Source of the DNA: Pelagimonas sp050633425
GTDB lineage: Bacteria > Pseudomonadota > Alphaproteobacteria > Rhodobacterales > Rhodobacteraceae
Assembly (NCBI RefSeq): GCF_050633425.1
Contig: NZ_JBOEGM010000034.1
Span: 62,001-126,000 of the forward strand
Direction of reading: 5' to 3'
Length of the DNA: 64,000 nucleotides
Translations under genes and position numbers: made by a program
In this document: one piece after another, positions 41,565 through 50,521 of the stretch
How the letters are laid out: the number at the start of each line of letters is the position of its first letter
Numbering within the stretch: position 1 is the stretch's first letter
Notes under the pieces: model-generated
The model's input: only the letters and a program-made list of their open reading frames with translations
What the model was told of the DNA's origin: nothing
Databases searched by the model: none

Positions 41565-43109
41565 TCAGGCCGCAGTTTGTCTTTCTGTTTCGCGGGTTTT
41601 GAACCGCGAAACCAAGTCTGCCAATGAGCGGGCATCTTTATCCAACATGTGGCTAGATTGATTGGATTGCTGGACCATTGCAGCGTTTTCTTGCGTCACG
41701 CGATCAAGCTGTGTGACGCCGCTATTGATCTCAGTGAGGCTTGACGATTGATGCATTGTTCCTTCAGTGATCGCCGACATTTGGCGGGAAACCTCTCCGA
41801 TTTGATCGACGATTTCGCTCAATGCGGTTCCTGCATTTCCAACAAGTTGAACGCCGTGATCGACTTGTTCAGTACTGTTTCCGATCAAAGCCTTAATTTC
41901 TTTGGCAGATTCGGCGGATTGCTGGGCGAGGGCGCGGACTTCAGAAGCGACCACAGCAAATCCATTGCCTGCGTCTCCGGCCCGCGCGGCTTCGACCCCT
42001 GCATTCAGGGCCAACAAATTGGTTTGGAATGCGATATTGTCGATTACACCAATGATTTGATTGATATGGCTGGCACTGTTTTCAATTTCATTCATCGCTT
42101 CAATAGCGTTTTGAACAACGTGCCCACTGTTTTCGGCCCCTTCTTTGGCTAGCAATATGCTGCTCTCGACGTTTTTGGTTCCTGCGGCGGCCGAGCCGAC
42201 ACTATTCGTCAACTCTTCAAGTGCGGCAGCCGCTTCTTCAAGCGTCGCCGCCTGAGATTCGGTTCGATTCGACAGATTATCGGAGGCACGGGCGACCTCG
42301 GTCGATCTGCGCTGGAGGCCTGCGGCAACCAAAACGACCCTCTCCATCGTCGAATTGAGCGTTTCAATTGTCTGATTGAAGTCGTCTTTTAATTTGGCAT
42401 GGGAGGCTGGGAATTCCTCCGTGATCTCACAAGTCAAGTTTCCGTCCGCAAGTTCAGCCAGATTAGCGGTCAGGATCGCGACAATTTTCTCGGATTGCTC
42501 TTGGCTACTTTGGGCTTGCATTTGTGCATCCTGAGCAATTTCGGCCTGTGTGATGGCCTCTCGTCTTTGTGCTTCAACTTGTGCATCAGCGCTTTGTTTT
42601 TTCAGAATATTCGCCAACAAAACGCCGGTTTCCATCACGACAATCACAGCATGCATGACCGTTCTACCAAGGTTTGAGGCGAGTGATCCGTCCGGGTAAA
42701 CTAGGCCAGGCAAAAGAACAGTCAACGACAGGTGGTGTACAGCAATGACCGCAGCCGTAAAGAATAGGGCCTTGGGGTTGTACAGCGTCGAGGCAACCGC
42801 AATGGCCACGAAATAAAGCATGTGTGAGTCGATCTGCCAAGGATGACCAATGAATGAAATCGTAAAAACAACGCAATGGGCCACAAACGTAAATGCAATG
42901 ACATAGGGGGCAATCGCACCGGGCATGCGACGCGCCAACACCGTCAAAGCAGAAATCGCCAAGCTGGCCGCACCCAATATCCACCAGGCAATGGCAGGAT
43001 TGAGAAACAGCGAAACAAGCATAGGTCCGGGGGCCATCGTTAGGCTGGCCAATAGCTGAAGCTTGAATTCCTGATTGCCGGATGGCTTTTTTAAACCCTT
43101 GGTGAGCAT
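41565..43109 (-). CDS. methyl-accepting chemotaxis protein with multi-pass membrane sensor
   Basis: A 514-aa chemoreceptor. Instead of a periplasmic ligand domain, the first about 190 residues form roughly six membrane helices with conserved-looking polar residues (GHPWQIDSHMLYF and AVIAVHHLSLTVLLPG). A HAMP-like segment follows, then the cytoplasmic signalling domain with hairpin tip IDNIAFQTNLLALNAGVEAA and ARAGDAGNGFAVVASEVRAL. Start at 43109 overlaps the end of a small secreted-protein gene by 19 nt. No che genes are adjacent. The sensor probably detects a membrane or redox cue. Confidence 0.92.
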   Translation of the reverse strand: MLTKGLKKPSGNQEFKLQLLASLTMAPGPMLVSLFLNPAIAWWILGAASLAISALTVLARRMPGAIAPYVIAFTFVAHCVVFTISFIGHPWQIDSHMLYFVAIAVASTLYNPKALFFTAAVIAVHHLSLTVLLPGLVYPDGSLASNLGRTVMHAVIVVMETGVLLANILKKQSADAQVEAQRREAITQAEIAQDAQMQAQSSQEQSEKIVAILTANLAELADGNLTCEITEEFPASHAKLKDDFNQTIETLNSTMERVVLVAAGLQRRSTEVARASDNLSNRTESQAATLEEAAAALEELTNSVGSAAAGTKNVESSILLAKEGAENSGHVVQNAIEAMNEIENSASHINQIIGVIDNIAFQTNLLALNAGVEAARAGDAGNGFAVVASEVRALAQQSAESAKEIKALIGNSTEQVDHGVQLVGNAGTALSEIVDQIGEVSRQMSAITEGTMHQSSSLTEINSGVTQLDRVTQENAAMVQQSNQSSHMLDKDARSLADLVSRFKTRETERQTAA

Positions 43110-43405
43110 AGGTTTGCGACCTTTTTCCCGTCTAATAACAGCCAAGCCCCGCCTGCTCGAAGTGAGTTCAGGTCATTGGGCGTTTCGATCATGGTCAGAC
43201 TGCCGAAAGGAGCGCGGACAGGGTATGTTTCGTTCAATCCTGAACCTCTAATAATATCAGAAGCATGCGGCCCCCACGGGTAGGACACAACAAGGATCAA
43301 ATCGGTGTCATCCACCCCTGTACTGACGACGATCATCGCAAATGCAGACGTGCTCAGGAACAAAGCTGCGCTTAACGCTGCGCATATAAGGCCGACCATT
43401 TTCAT
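43091..43405 (-). CDS. small secreted protein upstream of chemoreceptor
   Basis: A 104-aa protein with a Sec signal (MKMVGLICAALSAALFLSTS, cleavage near AFA-MI). The mature part is short (GVDDTDLILVVSYPWGPHAS and LRAGGAWLLLDGKKVANLC) and not recognised. Its stop lies 19 nt inside the chemoreceptor gene on the same strand, so the two are co-transcribed and perhaps functionally linked, for example as a periplasmic ligand-binding accessory; this is inference. Confidence 0.65.
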   Translation of the reverse strand: MKMVGLICAALSAALFLSTSAFAMIVVSTGVDDTDLILVVSYPWGPHASDIIRGSGLNETYPVRAPFGSLTMIETPNDLNSLRAGGAWLLLDGKKVANLCSPRV

Positions 43406-43520
43406 TTTGTCAGGCCTAAGGGGTATGCCTTAACGATGGGTATCTTTGCGGCGGCGCGGAGACGCTGAAATATAGAAAAATGCGCGCATAATCAGGGAAA
43501 TTGGCGGGGATTTTGCCAGA

Positions 43521-43625
43521 TCACAGCGCCGCCCAATCGCGAAAACGGTAGCGTCGTGGGGAGCGTGGGCCAGGCATCGGAAGCCGTGGGGCATCTTGGG
43601 TCGGTTGATTGTGTTTGTGGGCCAT
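43521..43625 (-). CDS. candidate 34-aa small protein
   Basis: A short frame with an unusually good ribosome site, AGGAGGA, about seven nt before ATG. The product begins MAHKHNQPTQDAPRLPMPGP and ends RRYRFRDWAAL; it is proline- and arginine-rich with no signal peptide or membrane segment. No family recognised. The start context, not the sequence, supports it. It lies alone between the small secreted-protein gene and the cold-shock gene. Confidence 0.45.
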   Translation of the reverse strand: MAHKHNQPTQDAPRLPMPGPRSPRRYRFRDWAAL

Positions 43626-43725
43626 TGGATTGTCCTCCTACGCACTAAGATGGGGACAAACCGTGGGTGTTAACAGTCATGTTTCACTTACCTGTCACAG
43701 GCGTGAATGCATCGTGTCACCAACA

Positions 43726-43757
43726 AAAAGGGCCCGACAGCTAATGCTCAGGCCCAA
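43726..43757 (-). terminator. terminator of the cold-shock gene
   Basis: On the minus strand GGGCC ... GGCCC with inner AGC/GCT pairing encloses an ATTA loop and is followed by CTTTTTG. It begins about 23 nt after the cold-shock gene stop. Confidence 0.75.
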
Positions 43758-43778
43758 TCTGGTTTTGAAAGGCGTGCC

Positions 43779-43985
43779 TTACGCGAGTTCAATGTCTGTT
43801 GCGCTTTCGCGGCCATCACGGCCAGAGCTTAGCTCAAAAGACACTTTTTGGTTGTCTTGCAGGCCAGTCAGACCAGAACGTTCGACAGCCGAAATGTGTA
43901 CGAAGATATCTTTGCCGCCATCGTCAGGTGCGATGAAGCCATAGCCTTTGGTGGTGTTGAACCATTTTACAGTGCCAGTTGCCAT
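43779..43985 (-). CDS. cspA: CspA-family cold-shock protein
   Basis: A 68-aa nucleic-acid-binding OB-fold protein. RNP1-like motif KGYGFIAPDD and RNP2-like DIFVHISAVE are intact; the N-terminus MATGTVKWFNTTKGYGF is canonical. Start at 43985 follows AAAGGGAA. It acts as an RNA chaperone or transcription antiterminator. A long leader of about 110 nt lies upstream, consistent with leader-mediated regulation known in the family. Confidence 0.95.
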   Translation of the reverse strand: MATGTVKWFNTTKGYGFIAPDDGGKDIFVHISAVERSGLTGLQDNQKVSFELSSGRDGRESATDIELA

Positions 43986-44311
43986 TTTTGTTCCCTTTGG
44001 ATTTGGCTGTCCGCGTTGGTGCGACAGCTTCGGCGTCGTCGTCACGTCGAGACTGAGGCCGGTAGGGAAACAGTGGTCGAGGTAGAGAGTAGCGCGGTTC
44101 GTATCGCAGATTTTCGCAATTCTGTAAAGAGATTGGGACATCTCAAGCGGGAGCCGCATAACGCGACGGCTTGGTCCGAGGGCTCAAAAAGCGCTGCAAC
44201 ATCACCGTGGCGGTCCGCGTAGAGCTCAACCCTAGAGGCATCGGGGGCCTCACATCTTTGGTGGAAATGGTGTGGGCTCCGCCGCATAGAGACAGCGGAA
44301 CCCAGGCATTT
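43986..44311. promoter_or_regulatory. cold-shock gene leader and promoter region
   Basis: 326 nt between ettA and the cold-shock gene, without a supported gene. A weak promoter candidate on the minus strand is TTTACA (complement of 44123-44128) and GATACG (44100-44105), 17 nt apart. An imperfect hairpin TGGGCTCCGC/GCGGAACCCA lies near 44274-44305, just after the ettA stop, and may act in ettA termination. Confidence 0.4.
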
Positions 44312-45967
44312 TTAGCGAACGAATTTCTTGAATTTAACCCGTGTCGGCTCAAGCGCAGATTCGCCCAGTCGGCGCTTCTTGTCTTCTTCGTAGTCCTCAA
44401 AGTTGCCTTCGAACCATTCCACATGGGCTTCGCCTTCAAAGGCCAAGATATGTGTACAAATCCGATCGAGGAAAAAGCGGTCGTGCGAAATGACAACCGC
44501 ACAACCTGCGAAATCAGTCAGCGCATCTTCAAGAGCACGCAGGGTTTCCACGTCAAGGTCGTTGGTCGGTTCGTCGAGCAACAGCACATTGCCGCCGGAC
44601 TTGAGCAAGCGCGCCATGTGCACACGATTTCGCTCACCACCAGAGAGCTTATTGACCGGCTTTTGCTGATCCCCCCCTTTGAAGTTGAACGATGAACAAT
44701 AGGCGCGGGAGTTCACTTCAGCATCGCCGAGTTTGATAACCTCAGCGCCGCCGGTGATCGCTTCCCAAACAGTTTCGCCATCTTCAAGATCATCGCGTGA
44801 TTGATCCACATAAGACAGCTGCACCGTGTCGCCAAGCTCAATCGAGCCGGAATCAGGTTGCTCATTGCCCGTCAACATCTTGAAAAGGGTGGATTTACCA
44901 GCACCGTTTGGACCAATCACCCCAACAATACCACCAGGGGGCAGGCTAAAGGACAGGTCCTCAATAAGGAGCTTGTCACCCATGGCCTTGGTCAAGTTTT
45001 CGACCTCAATCACCTTGGCTCCAAGGCGCTGACCATTTGGAATAACGATTTGGGCACGGCCAACGCGTTCACGTTCTGACTGCCCGGCCATTTCCTCATA
45101 GGCGGCGATACGGGCTTTGGATTTGGCCTGGCGCGCTTTGGCCCCTTGTTGCATCCATTCCAATTCGCGCTCAAGCGTCTTTTGCTTGGCTTTGTCTTCG
45201 CGCGCCTCTTGGGACAGGCGTTTGGCCTTTTGATCGAGCCAAGCTGAATAATTGCCTTCATACGGAATGCCACGGCCCCGATCGAGTTCCAGAATCCAGC
45301 CTGTGATATCATCCAAGAAGTAACGGTCATGGGTGATGATCAGGATGGTGCCTTTGTATTCGATCAGGTGGTTTTGCAACCAAGCGATTGTTTCGGCGTC
45401 CAAGTGGTTGGTCGGTTCGTCGAGCAAAAGCATATCAGGGGCTTCGAGCAACAATTTGCACAATGCAACGCGGCGCTTTTCACCACCCGACAGGGTCGAA
45501 ACATCCGCGTCATCCGCAGGGCAGCGCAGGGCCTCCATCGCAACGTCAATCTGACTATCGAGATCCCAAAGGTTCTGGGCGTCGATTTCGTCTTGCAGCG
45601 TGGCCATCTCGTCCGCGGTTTCATCCGAATAGTTCATCGCCAATTCGTTGTAGCGATCAAGGATGTCCTTTTTGGCCTTAACGCCCAGCATCACATTGCC
45701 GCGAACATCCAGGCTTTCGTCCAAATGCGGTTCCTGCGGCAGGTAACCGACCTTGGCCCCTTCGGCGGACCAGGCTTCGCCGACAAAATCCTTGTCGATT
45801 CCCGCCATGATTTTCATAAGCGTCGATTTACCGGCACCGTTGACGCCTACGACACCAATTTTTACACCCGGCAAGAAGCTCAGCCGGATGTTTTCAAAGC
45901 ATTTTTTCCCGCCCGGATAGGTCTTGGATACACCATCCATGTGGTAGACATACTGGTAAGACGCCAT
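44312..45967 (-). CDS. ettA: energy-dependent translational throttle protein EttA (ABC-F)
   Basis: A 551-aa soluble ABC-F ATPase that binds the ribosomal E site and gates translation by ATP/ADP ratio. Two ABC domains: Walker A VGVNGAGKST (about 40-49) and GPNGAGKST (about 360); signatures LSGGEKRRVALCKLLLEAPD and LSGGERNRVHMARLL; Walker B LLLDEPTNHLD and LLLDEPTNDLD. The linker with QGAKARQAKSKARI and the start MASYQYVYHMDGVSKTYPGG are typical of EttA. Monocistronic. Confidence 0.95.
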   Translation of the reverse strand: MASYQYVYHMDGVSKTYPGGKKCFENIRLSFLPGVKIGVVGVNGAGKSTLMKIMAGIDKDFVGEAWSAEGAKVGYLPQEPHLDESLDVRGNVMLGVKAKKDILDRYNELAMNYSDETADEMATLQDEIDAQNLWDLDSQIDVAMEALRCPADDADVSTLSGGEKRRVALCKLLLEAPDMLLLDEPTNHLDAETIAWLQNHLIEYKGTILIITHDRYFLDDITGWILELDRGRGIPYEGNYSAWLDQKAKRLSQEAREDKAKQKTLERELEWMQQGAKARQAKSKARIAAYEEMAGQSERERVGRAQIVIPNGQRLGAKVIEVENLTKAMGDKLLIEDLSFSLPPGGIVGVIGPNGAGKSTLFKMLTGNEQPDSGSIELGDTVQLSYVDQSRDDLEDGETVWEAITGGAEVIKLGDAEVNSRAYCSSFNFKGGDQQKPVNKLSGGERNRVHMARLLKSGGNVLLLDEPTNDLDVETLRALEDALTDFAGCAVVISHDRFFLDRICTHILAFEGEAHVEWFEGNFEDYEEDKKRRLGESALEPTRVKFKKFVR

Positions 45968-46125
45968 GGCTTATTGCTCCGTTGAGAAATCTGTGTTGAA
46001 CGCCGAAGTAGCGGTTTGTGCGGGTCTGTGCAATCGGCCTGTGCCTGTTGTTTGGCGCGCATCCGTTAACCATTAATTTGATTTAAACAATTCCTTGGTT
46101 TTTTGGGCGGCAAATCGGGTCTGAA

Positions 46126-47640
46126 ATGGCTCTGTCGACGGTATGGAGAGGCCAGATGTTCGCCGCACAACCTGAAAAGCGCCGGAAAACTGCGCCGCCT
46201 TTCGGAGGGCAGCGGAGGATTTTGCTTGCGGTTGCGCTGCCAGTATTCACCGTATCGGTGTTGTTGTCTGGGGGCGGGTATTGGCTGCTGTCGATCAACG
46301 GCGGTGAACCTCTGGGGCAAGGCGCAATCGAACGGATCAAGGTGGTTATGATTGGGCTGCCGGTTTTGACCCTGATGTGCGTGAGCGTCGCCTGCATATT
46401 GGAAGCCCGACGCAACACGCGGCAAGTCGCTGGATTGGTTCACGATATGGCAGATTTTCTGGTGTCCTGCGGTGGTGATGTCAGCCGTGATATTGGCCGA
46501 GATATTGGGGCCGGGGATCTGGAAACAGTCTATAAGACCCTAAAAGAAAAGGTGACGTCTGACCGCCACGACGCAAGCGAGACCGAGAATTGGGCGACCG
46601 AAATGGCGTTTGTTATGGAGCAGCTGGGAGGAGGGCTACGCAATCTGTCGGCAGGTGACCTCAGCTGTCAAATTCGCAAGCCAATGCAGGCCGATTACGA
46701 ACCCCTCAGGGCGGATTTTAATCAAACGGTAGATTCCTTGGCCAATATCATTTCAGAGATGGGAGCAAGTGCGGAATCGATTGACCGCGACGCTGCTGTT
46801 TTGAGTGAGGGCGCGGATAACTTGTCTCAGCGAACCGAAAATCAGGCCGCTACTCTTGAGCAAACGGCCGCCGCGATGGAGCAAATCACCTCAAGTGTTA
46901 CCTCCACCGCAGATGGTGCCAAGCAGATCGTGTCGGCTATTTCGCAGGCCCGCGACAAGGCGGAAAGCGGCGAAATCGTGCGCGGGCGGGCGGTCGAGGC
47001 CATGGGGGCCATCGAAAAATCATCAAAACAGATCGCACAAATCATTCAGGTGATGGAAGAAATCGCGTTCCAAACCAACCTGTTGTCGTTGAATGCGGGG
47101 GTTGAGGCAGCCCGCGCTGGAGAAGTCGGGCGTGGTTTTGCCGTGGTGGCGGCAGAAGTGCGCGCCCTTGCACAACGGTCCTCCGACAGTGCGTCTGAGA
47201 TCAGAGAGTTGATTGAAGAATCAAACGATAATGTCAGCAACGGAGTGGTTTTGGTTTCGGAAATGGGACATTCAATTGAGGAAATTCTAGAGGGTGTAAC
47301 CGAAGTCACCTCGCGCGTGCAAAGCATCGCAAGCGGTGCGTCAGAGCAAGCAACTGGGTTGTCTGAGATCAACAATGGCATTTCGATGCTTGATCAAGTC
47401 ACCCAGCAAAATGCCGCCATGGTTGGCGAAAGCGCAGCGGCTGGTCGAGCGTTGCGTGAAAAAGCCGTTGGAATTCGGGCTTTGGTCACTCAGTTTCAGC
47501 AACAAACCTCGGCGGGTCCCGACACCCTCAGAAAGCCTGATTTCGCGTTTGATGATTGGAGCCAAGACGCCCCAAGTGCCCCCCCTGAAAGCGGGCGAAG
47601 GCGGGTGGCAGGGCGCGCGCGCCCTTGGCAAGAGTTTTGA
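46126..47640 (+). CDS. methyl-accepting chemotaxis protein
   Basis: A 504-aa chemoreceptor with two N-terminal membrane helices (ILLAVALPVFTVSVLLSGGG and VVMIGLPVLTLMCVSVACIL) separated by only about 20 residues, so it has almost no periplasmic domain. A HAMP-like region with LSAGDLSCQIRKPM is followed by the signalling domain: MEEIAFQTNLLSLNAGVEAA and ARAGEVGRGFAVVAAEVRAL. C-terminal tail ends ARPWQEF without the classical CheR/CheB pentapeptide. An ATG at 46156 with GGAGAGG is an alternative start. Likely senses cytoplasmic or membrane state. Confidence 0.9.
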   Translation: MALSTVWRGQMFAAQPEKRRKTAPPFGGQRRILLAVALPVFTVSVLLSGGGYWLLSINGGEPLGQGAIERIKVVMIGLPVLTLMCVSVACILEARRNTRQVAGLVHDMADFLVSCGGDVSRDIGRDIGAGDLETVYKTLKEKVTSDRHDASETENWATEMAFVMEQLGGGLRNLSAGDLSCQIRKPMQADYEPLRADFNQTVDSLANIISEMGASAESIDRDAAVLSEGADNLSQRTENQAATLEQTAAAMEQITSSVTSTADGAKQIVSAISQARDKAESGEIVRGRAVEAMGAIEKSSKQIAQIIQVMEEIAFQTNLLSLNAGVEAARAGEVGRGFAVVAAEVRALAQRSSDSASEIRELIEESNDNVSNGVVLVSEMGHSIEEILEGVTEVTSRVQSIASGASEQATGLSEINNGISMLDQVTQQNAAMVGESAAAGRALREKAVGIRALVTQFQQQTSAGPDTLRKPDFAFDDWSQDAPSAPPESGRRRVAGRARPWQEF

Positions 47641-47762
47641 TGCTGCGTTGGATTGAACACAGTTTGGTCTGAAAACTGGTTAACGAAACAAGCTGTTTTC
47701 TTGCAGTCCTGTACATGAGCCCCTATCCCAAACACAGCAATGCGGAATGGAACGGAGACAAC

Positions 47763-48374
47763 GTGGCGAAGTGGTCCGAAGGGGTGAATTTGGCACGGGG
47801 TATGCGTGTCGGAGTGTTGGGGGGATCCTTTGATCCGCCACACCTTGGCCATGTGCACGTGTCTCAAGAGGCTCTTAAGCGTTTTGATCTGGACCGCGTG
47901 TTGTGGCTGGTCAGTCCTGGAAATCCGCTTAAACCGACGCCCCCGGCATCAGTCGAACGCCGCATTGCCGCGGCGCATAAGCTGATTTCCCACCCGCGCA
48001 TTCAAGTGAGCGATTTTGAGCTGCGTCACAAAACCCGTTTCACGTACGAAACCCTGCATCGCCTCAAAACCGTTTGGCCGGACGTGACTTTCGTCTGGCT
48101 CATGGGGGCGGACAACCTGTTTCAGTTTCACCGCTGGGAAAACTGGCGTGGGATTATGAATGAGGTACCGGTTGGCGTCTTGGCGCGACCAAATTTGCGC
48201 ATAGCTGCGCGCATGTCAGTGACATCCAGAATATACAGCGGTGCCCGGTTGTCGGGCAAACAAGCGCGATTGCTTGCCCAAGGTCCGGCCCCGCGATGGA
48301 GTTTTGTGAATATGCCAATGATGGGGGTGAGTTCGTCTCAGATTCGCAAAACCACTGACTGGAACAAAAGCTGA
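47763..48374 (+). CDS. nadD: nicotinate-nucleotide adenylyltransferase
   Basis: A 203-aa nucleotidyltransferase that makes nicotinate adenine dinucleotide in NAD synthesis. The N-terminal motif GVLGGSFDPPHLGHVHVSQE holds the HxGH catalytic pair, and the C-terminal VNMPMMGVSSSQIRK matches the ISSTxIR-like motif. The GTG start at 47763 with GGAG upstream gives the usual short lead before MRVGVLGG; an ATG at 47715 would add 16 residues. Followed by dacB on the same strand; the usual rsfS neighbour is absent. Confidence 0.92.
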   Translation: MAKWSEGVNLARGMRVGVLGGSFDPPHLGHVHVSQEALKRFDLDRVLWLVSPGNPLKPTPPASVERRIAAAHKLISHPRIQVSDFELRHKTRFTYETLHRLKTVWPDVTFVWLMGADNLFQFHRWENWRGIMNEVPVGVLARPNLRIAARMSVTSRIYSGARLSGKQARLLAQGPAPRWSFVNMPMMGVSSSQIRKTTDWNKS

Positions 48375-48446
48375 TGGCTTCAACGAATGCCGGGCGGTGA
48401 AAATTGCCCGGTTGCCCAATGACATTTACTAAGTTTAGATCGAGAT

Positions 48447-49952
48447 ATGACGAAACATATTTCTAGACGTATATTTTTAGGGGGTACTGCCGGGTTTGTG
48501 GCCGGTGGGCTTGGTTCTTCGCTTTTGGCGAATGCGCCTGAACGGTCGCTTCGTCCGGTTGCGCGATCCGCAAGCTTCCTACGAGAGCTTCAAAAACCTG
48601 CGGAAGAATTGCTTGAGGCCGCCAAATTAGGCGGGCGAGTCGGTTTTGCTGTGGCTGATGTCGCAACGGGAAAGCTGTTGGAAGAGCATGAGCCTGCAAT
48701 CGGTCAACCACCGGCAAGCGTCGCCAAGGCCCTGACAGCTGCCTATGGGCTTGATGTGTTAGGCGCAGGTTTTCGCTTTGAAACTCAGGTGGTTGCGACG
48801 GGTTCGATTGTTGAAGGCGTGATCCAGGGTGACCTTGTCCTCATCGGTGGTGGCGATCCCACATTGAACACAGACGGTCTTTCTCAGTTGGCTGCCAAGC
48901 TAAAAGAGGCAGGGGTCAAGGGCGTTAAAGGCGTGTTTAAGGTGTGGGGCGGGGCGCTCCCACACTTGCGGGACATTGACCAAAGTCAGCCTGATCACGT
49001 CGGCTACAATCCCGCAGTTTCTGGACTCAATTTGAACCATAATCGGGTGCATTTTGAATGGAAACGGGCCAACGGCAGCTATGCTGTAACCATGCAGGCG
49101 CGGACTGAGTCGCATCGACCCAATGTCAGAATGGCGAAAATGCAAGTCATCGCTCGCGATATTCCGGTTTACACCTACGAAGATCGCGCTGGGCTCGACA
49201 ATTGGACGGTTGCAAAAGGCGCGTTGGGCAAAGGTGGAGCCCGCTGGCTGCCGGTTCGCAAACCTGAGATTTATGCGGGTGAAGTTTTTCAGAGCCTCGC
49301 ACATGCACAGGGCATAAAACTGACAGCACCGGTCATCAGCGAGGCCCGCATTGACGGTCAGAAGCTTGCCAGCATTCAGAGCGCGCCTCTCCTTAAAATT
49401 CTAAAAGATATGCTGAAATGGTCAACGAACCTGACCGCTGAGGTGGTGGGATTGACGGCATCTCAGAAGCGAAGCGGGCGCCCCATGACAAGTTTGGCGG
49501 CGTCGGCTGATCTTATGAATAAGTGGGCCAAGGAGAGTTTCGAGACGCAGTCGATGGCGTTGGTTGACCATTCGGGACTTGGTGACAAAAGTCGGATCAG
49601 TGCCCGAGACATGATGCAAGCGCTGCGTTTGTTGCGAGAAGCAGGCGAGCTGAAGCCTTTGTTAAAGCCGTTTCGAATGCTGGATAAGAAACGAAAGGTG
49701 ATTGCTGATCACCCACTTTCGGTTCATGCTAAAACCGGAACACTCAATTTTGTCAGTGGGTTGGCAGGGTATGTCGACCTTCCAGACGGGCGCGAGTTGG
49801 TATTTGCGATTTTTGCCGCGAATCTGGATAAGCGCGCTTCACTCAAAAAATCTGAGAGAGAGCGTCCGCCCGGCGGCCGTGAATGGAACCGTCGAGCGAA
49901 AGGGTTACAACAAGCGCTTATTGAGCGTTGGGGGATCGTTTACAGCGGTTGA
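48447..49952 (+). CDS. dacB: D-alanyl-D-alanine carboxypeptidase/endopeptidase (PBP4, S13)
   Basis: A 501-aa penicillin-binding peptidase of peptidoglycan remodelling. The N-terminus SRRIFLGGTAGFVAGGLG is a Tat-like signal. Active-site motifs of family S13: SVAK (in PPASVAKALTAAYG, about residue 91), STN (KWSTNLTAEVVG) and KTG (HAKTGTLNFVSG). GGGDPTLN is also typical. Periplasmic. It ends 10 nt from the convergent L,D-transpeptidase gene, so two murein enzymes face each other. Confidence 0.92.
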   Translation: MTKHISRRIFLGGTAGFVAGGLGSSLLANAPERSLRPVARSASFLRELQKPAEELLEAAKLGGRVGFAVADVATGKLLEEHEPAIGQPPASVAKALTAAYGLDVLGAGFRFETQVVATGSIVEGVIQGDLVLIGGGDPTLNTDGLSQLAAKLKEAGVKGVKGVFKVWGGALPHLRDIDQSQPDHVGYNPAVSGLNLNHNRVHFEWKRANGSYAVTMQARTESHRPNVRMAKMQVIARDIPVYTYEDRAGLDNWTVAKGALGKGGARWLPVRKPEIYAGEVFQSLAHAQGIKLTAPVISEARIDGQKLASIQSAPLLKILKDMLKWSTNLTAEVVGLTASQKRSGRPMTSLAASADLMNKWAKESFETQSMALVDHSGLGDKSRISARDMMQALRLLREAGELKPLLKPFRMLDKKRKVIADHPLSVHAKTGTLNFVSGLAGYVDLPDGRELVFAIFAANLDKRASLKKSERERPPGGREWNRRAKGLQQALIERWGIVYSG

Positions 49953-49962
49953 TCCAAAGGGG

Positions 49963-50391
49963 TTAGTTGTGAATGACAACTTTCATATTTGACTTGCCGA
50001 CACGGCGTGTGAGCTCAAAAAGCCGAGCGGCATGATCTGGGTGCAACCGCACGCATCCGGCAGACGCAGGGCGGCCCAATCGACTAATCTGATTTGTGCC
50101 ATGGATCGCGTAATTGCCGCTAAAAAAGATTGAATACGGCATGGGAGCGTTGTTGTAGAGGCTGGATTTATGGTGTTTTGAGAGCCACTTAGCGCTCCAT
50201 GAACCGCGGGGCGTGTATTTGCCCTTACGAGCCGTAGAGACGGGCCACTGATAGGCAACCTTCCCATTATGAATCACGGTCATTGTCTGAGATGAGATGT
50301 CGACTTTTGCGACGAGAGCCGCGGCAAAACCAGTCGCGGGTAGAGCAAAAAGCATAGTGAGCGTTAAAATAGACGCGAAAATCCGGTTCAT
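49963..50391 (-). CDS. L,D-transpeptidase (YkuD family)
   Basis: A 142-aa exported enzyme that forms 3-3 peptidoglycan cross-links or links proteins to murein. Sec signal MNRIFASILTLTMLFALPAT; catalytic motif HGTNQISRLGRPASAGCVRL with the nucleophile Cys in SAGCVR; upstream DISSQTMTVIHNGK is the usual YkuD start. Start at 50391 follows GGAGGGA. Small single-domain form without LysM or SPOR domains. Confidence 0.9.
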   Translation of the reverse strand: MNRIFASILTLTMLFALPATGFAAALVAKVDISSQTMTVIHNGKVAYQWPVSTARKGKYTPRGSWSAKWLSKHHKSSLYNNAPMPYSIFFSGNYAIHGTNQISRLGRPASAGCVRLHPDHAARLFELTRRVGKSNMKVVIHN

Positions 50392-50456
50392 AATGTCCCT
50401 CCAGAATTCAAAGCAGCGTGGCAATGATGCCTGTTGGAACTATACGATAAAGTTAA

Positions 50457-50488
50457 CTCTGGGTCAGTCAGGGAAACCTGACCCAGAG
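50457..50488 (-). terminator. terminator of terB-like gene
   Basis: Arms CTCTGGGTCA (50457-50466) and TGACCCAGAG (50479-50488) are perfect, with alternative inner pairing GTCAGG/CCTGAC around GAAA. On the minus strand TTAACTTTA follows. It separates the terB-like gene from the L,D-transpeptidase gene. Confidence 0.75.
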
Positions 50489-50521
50489 CGATGTTTCTAC
50501 CAATTTAATAGAAAAGTTGGT

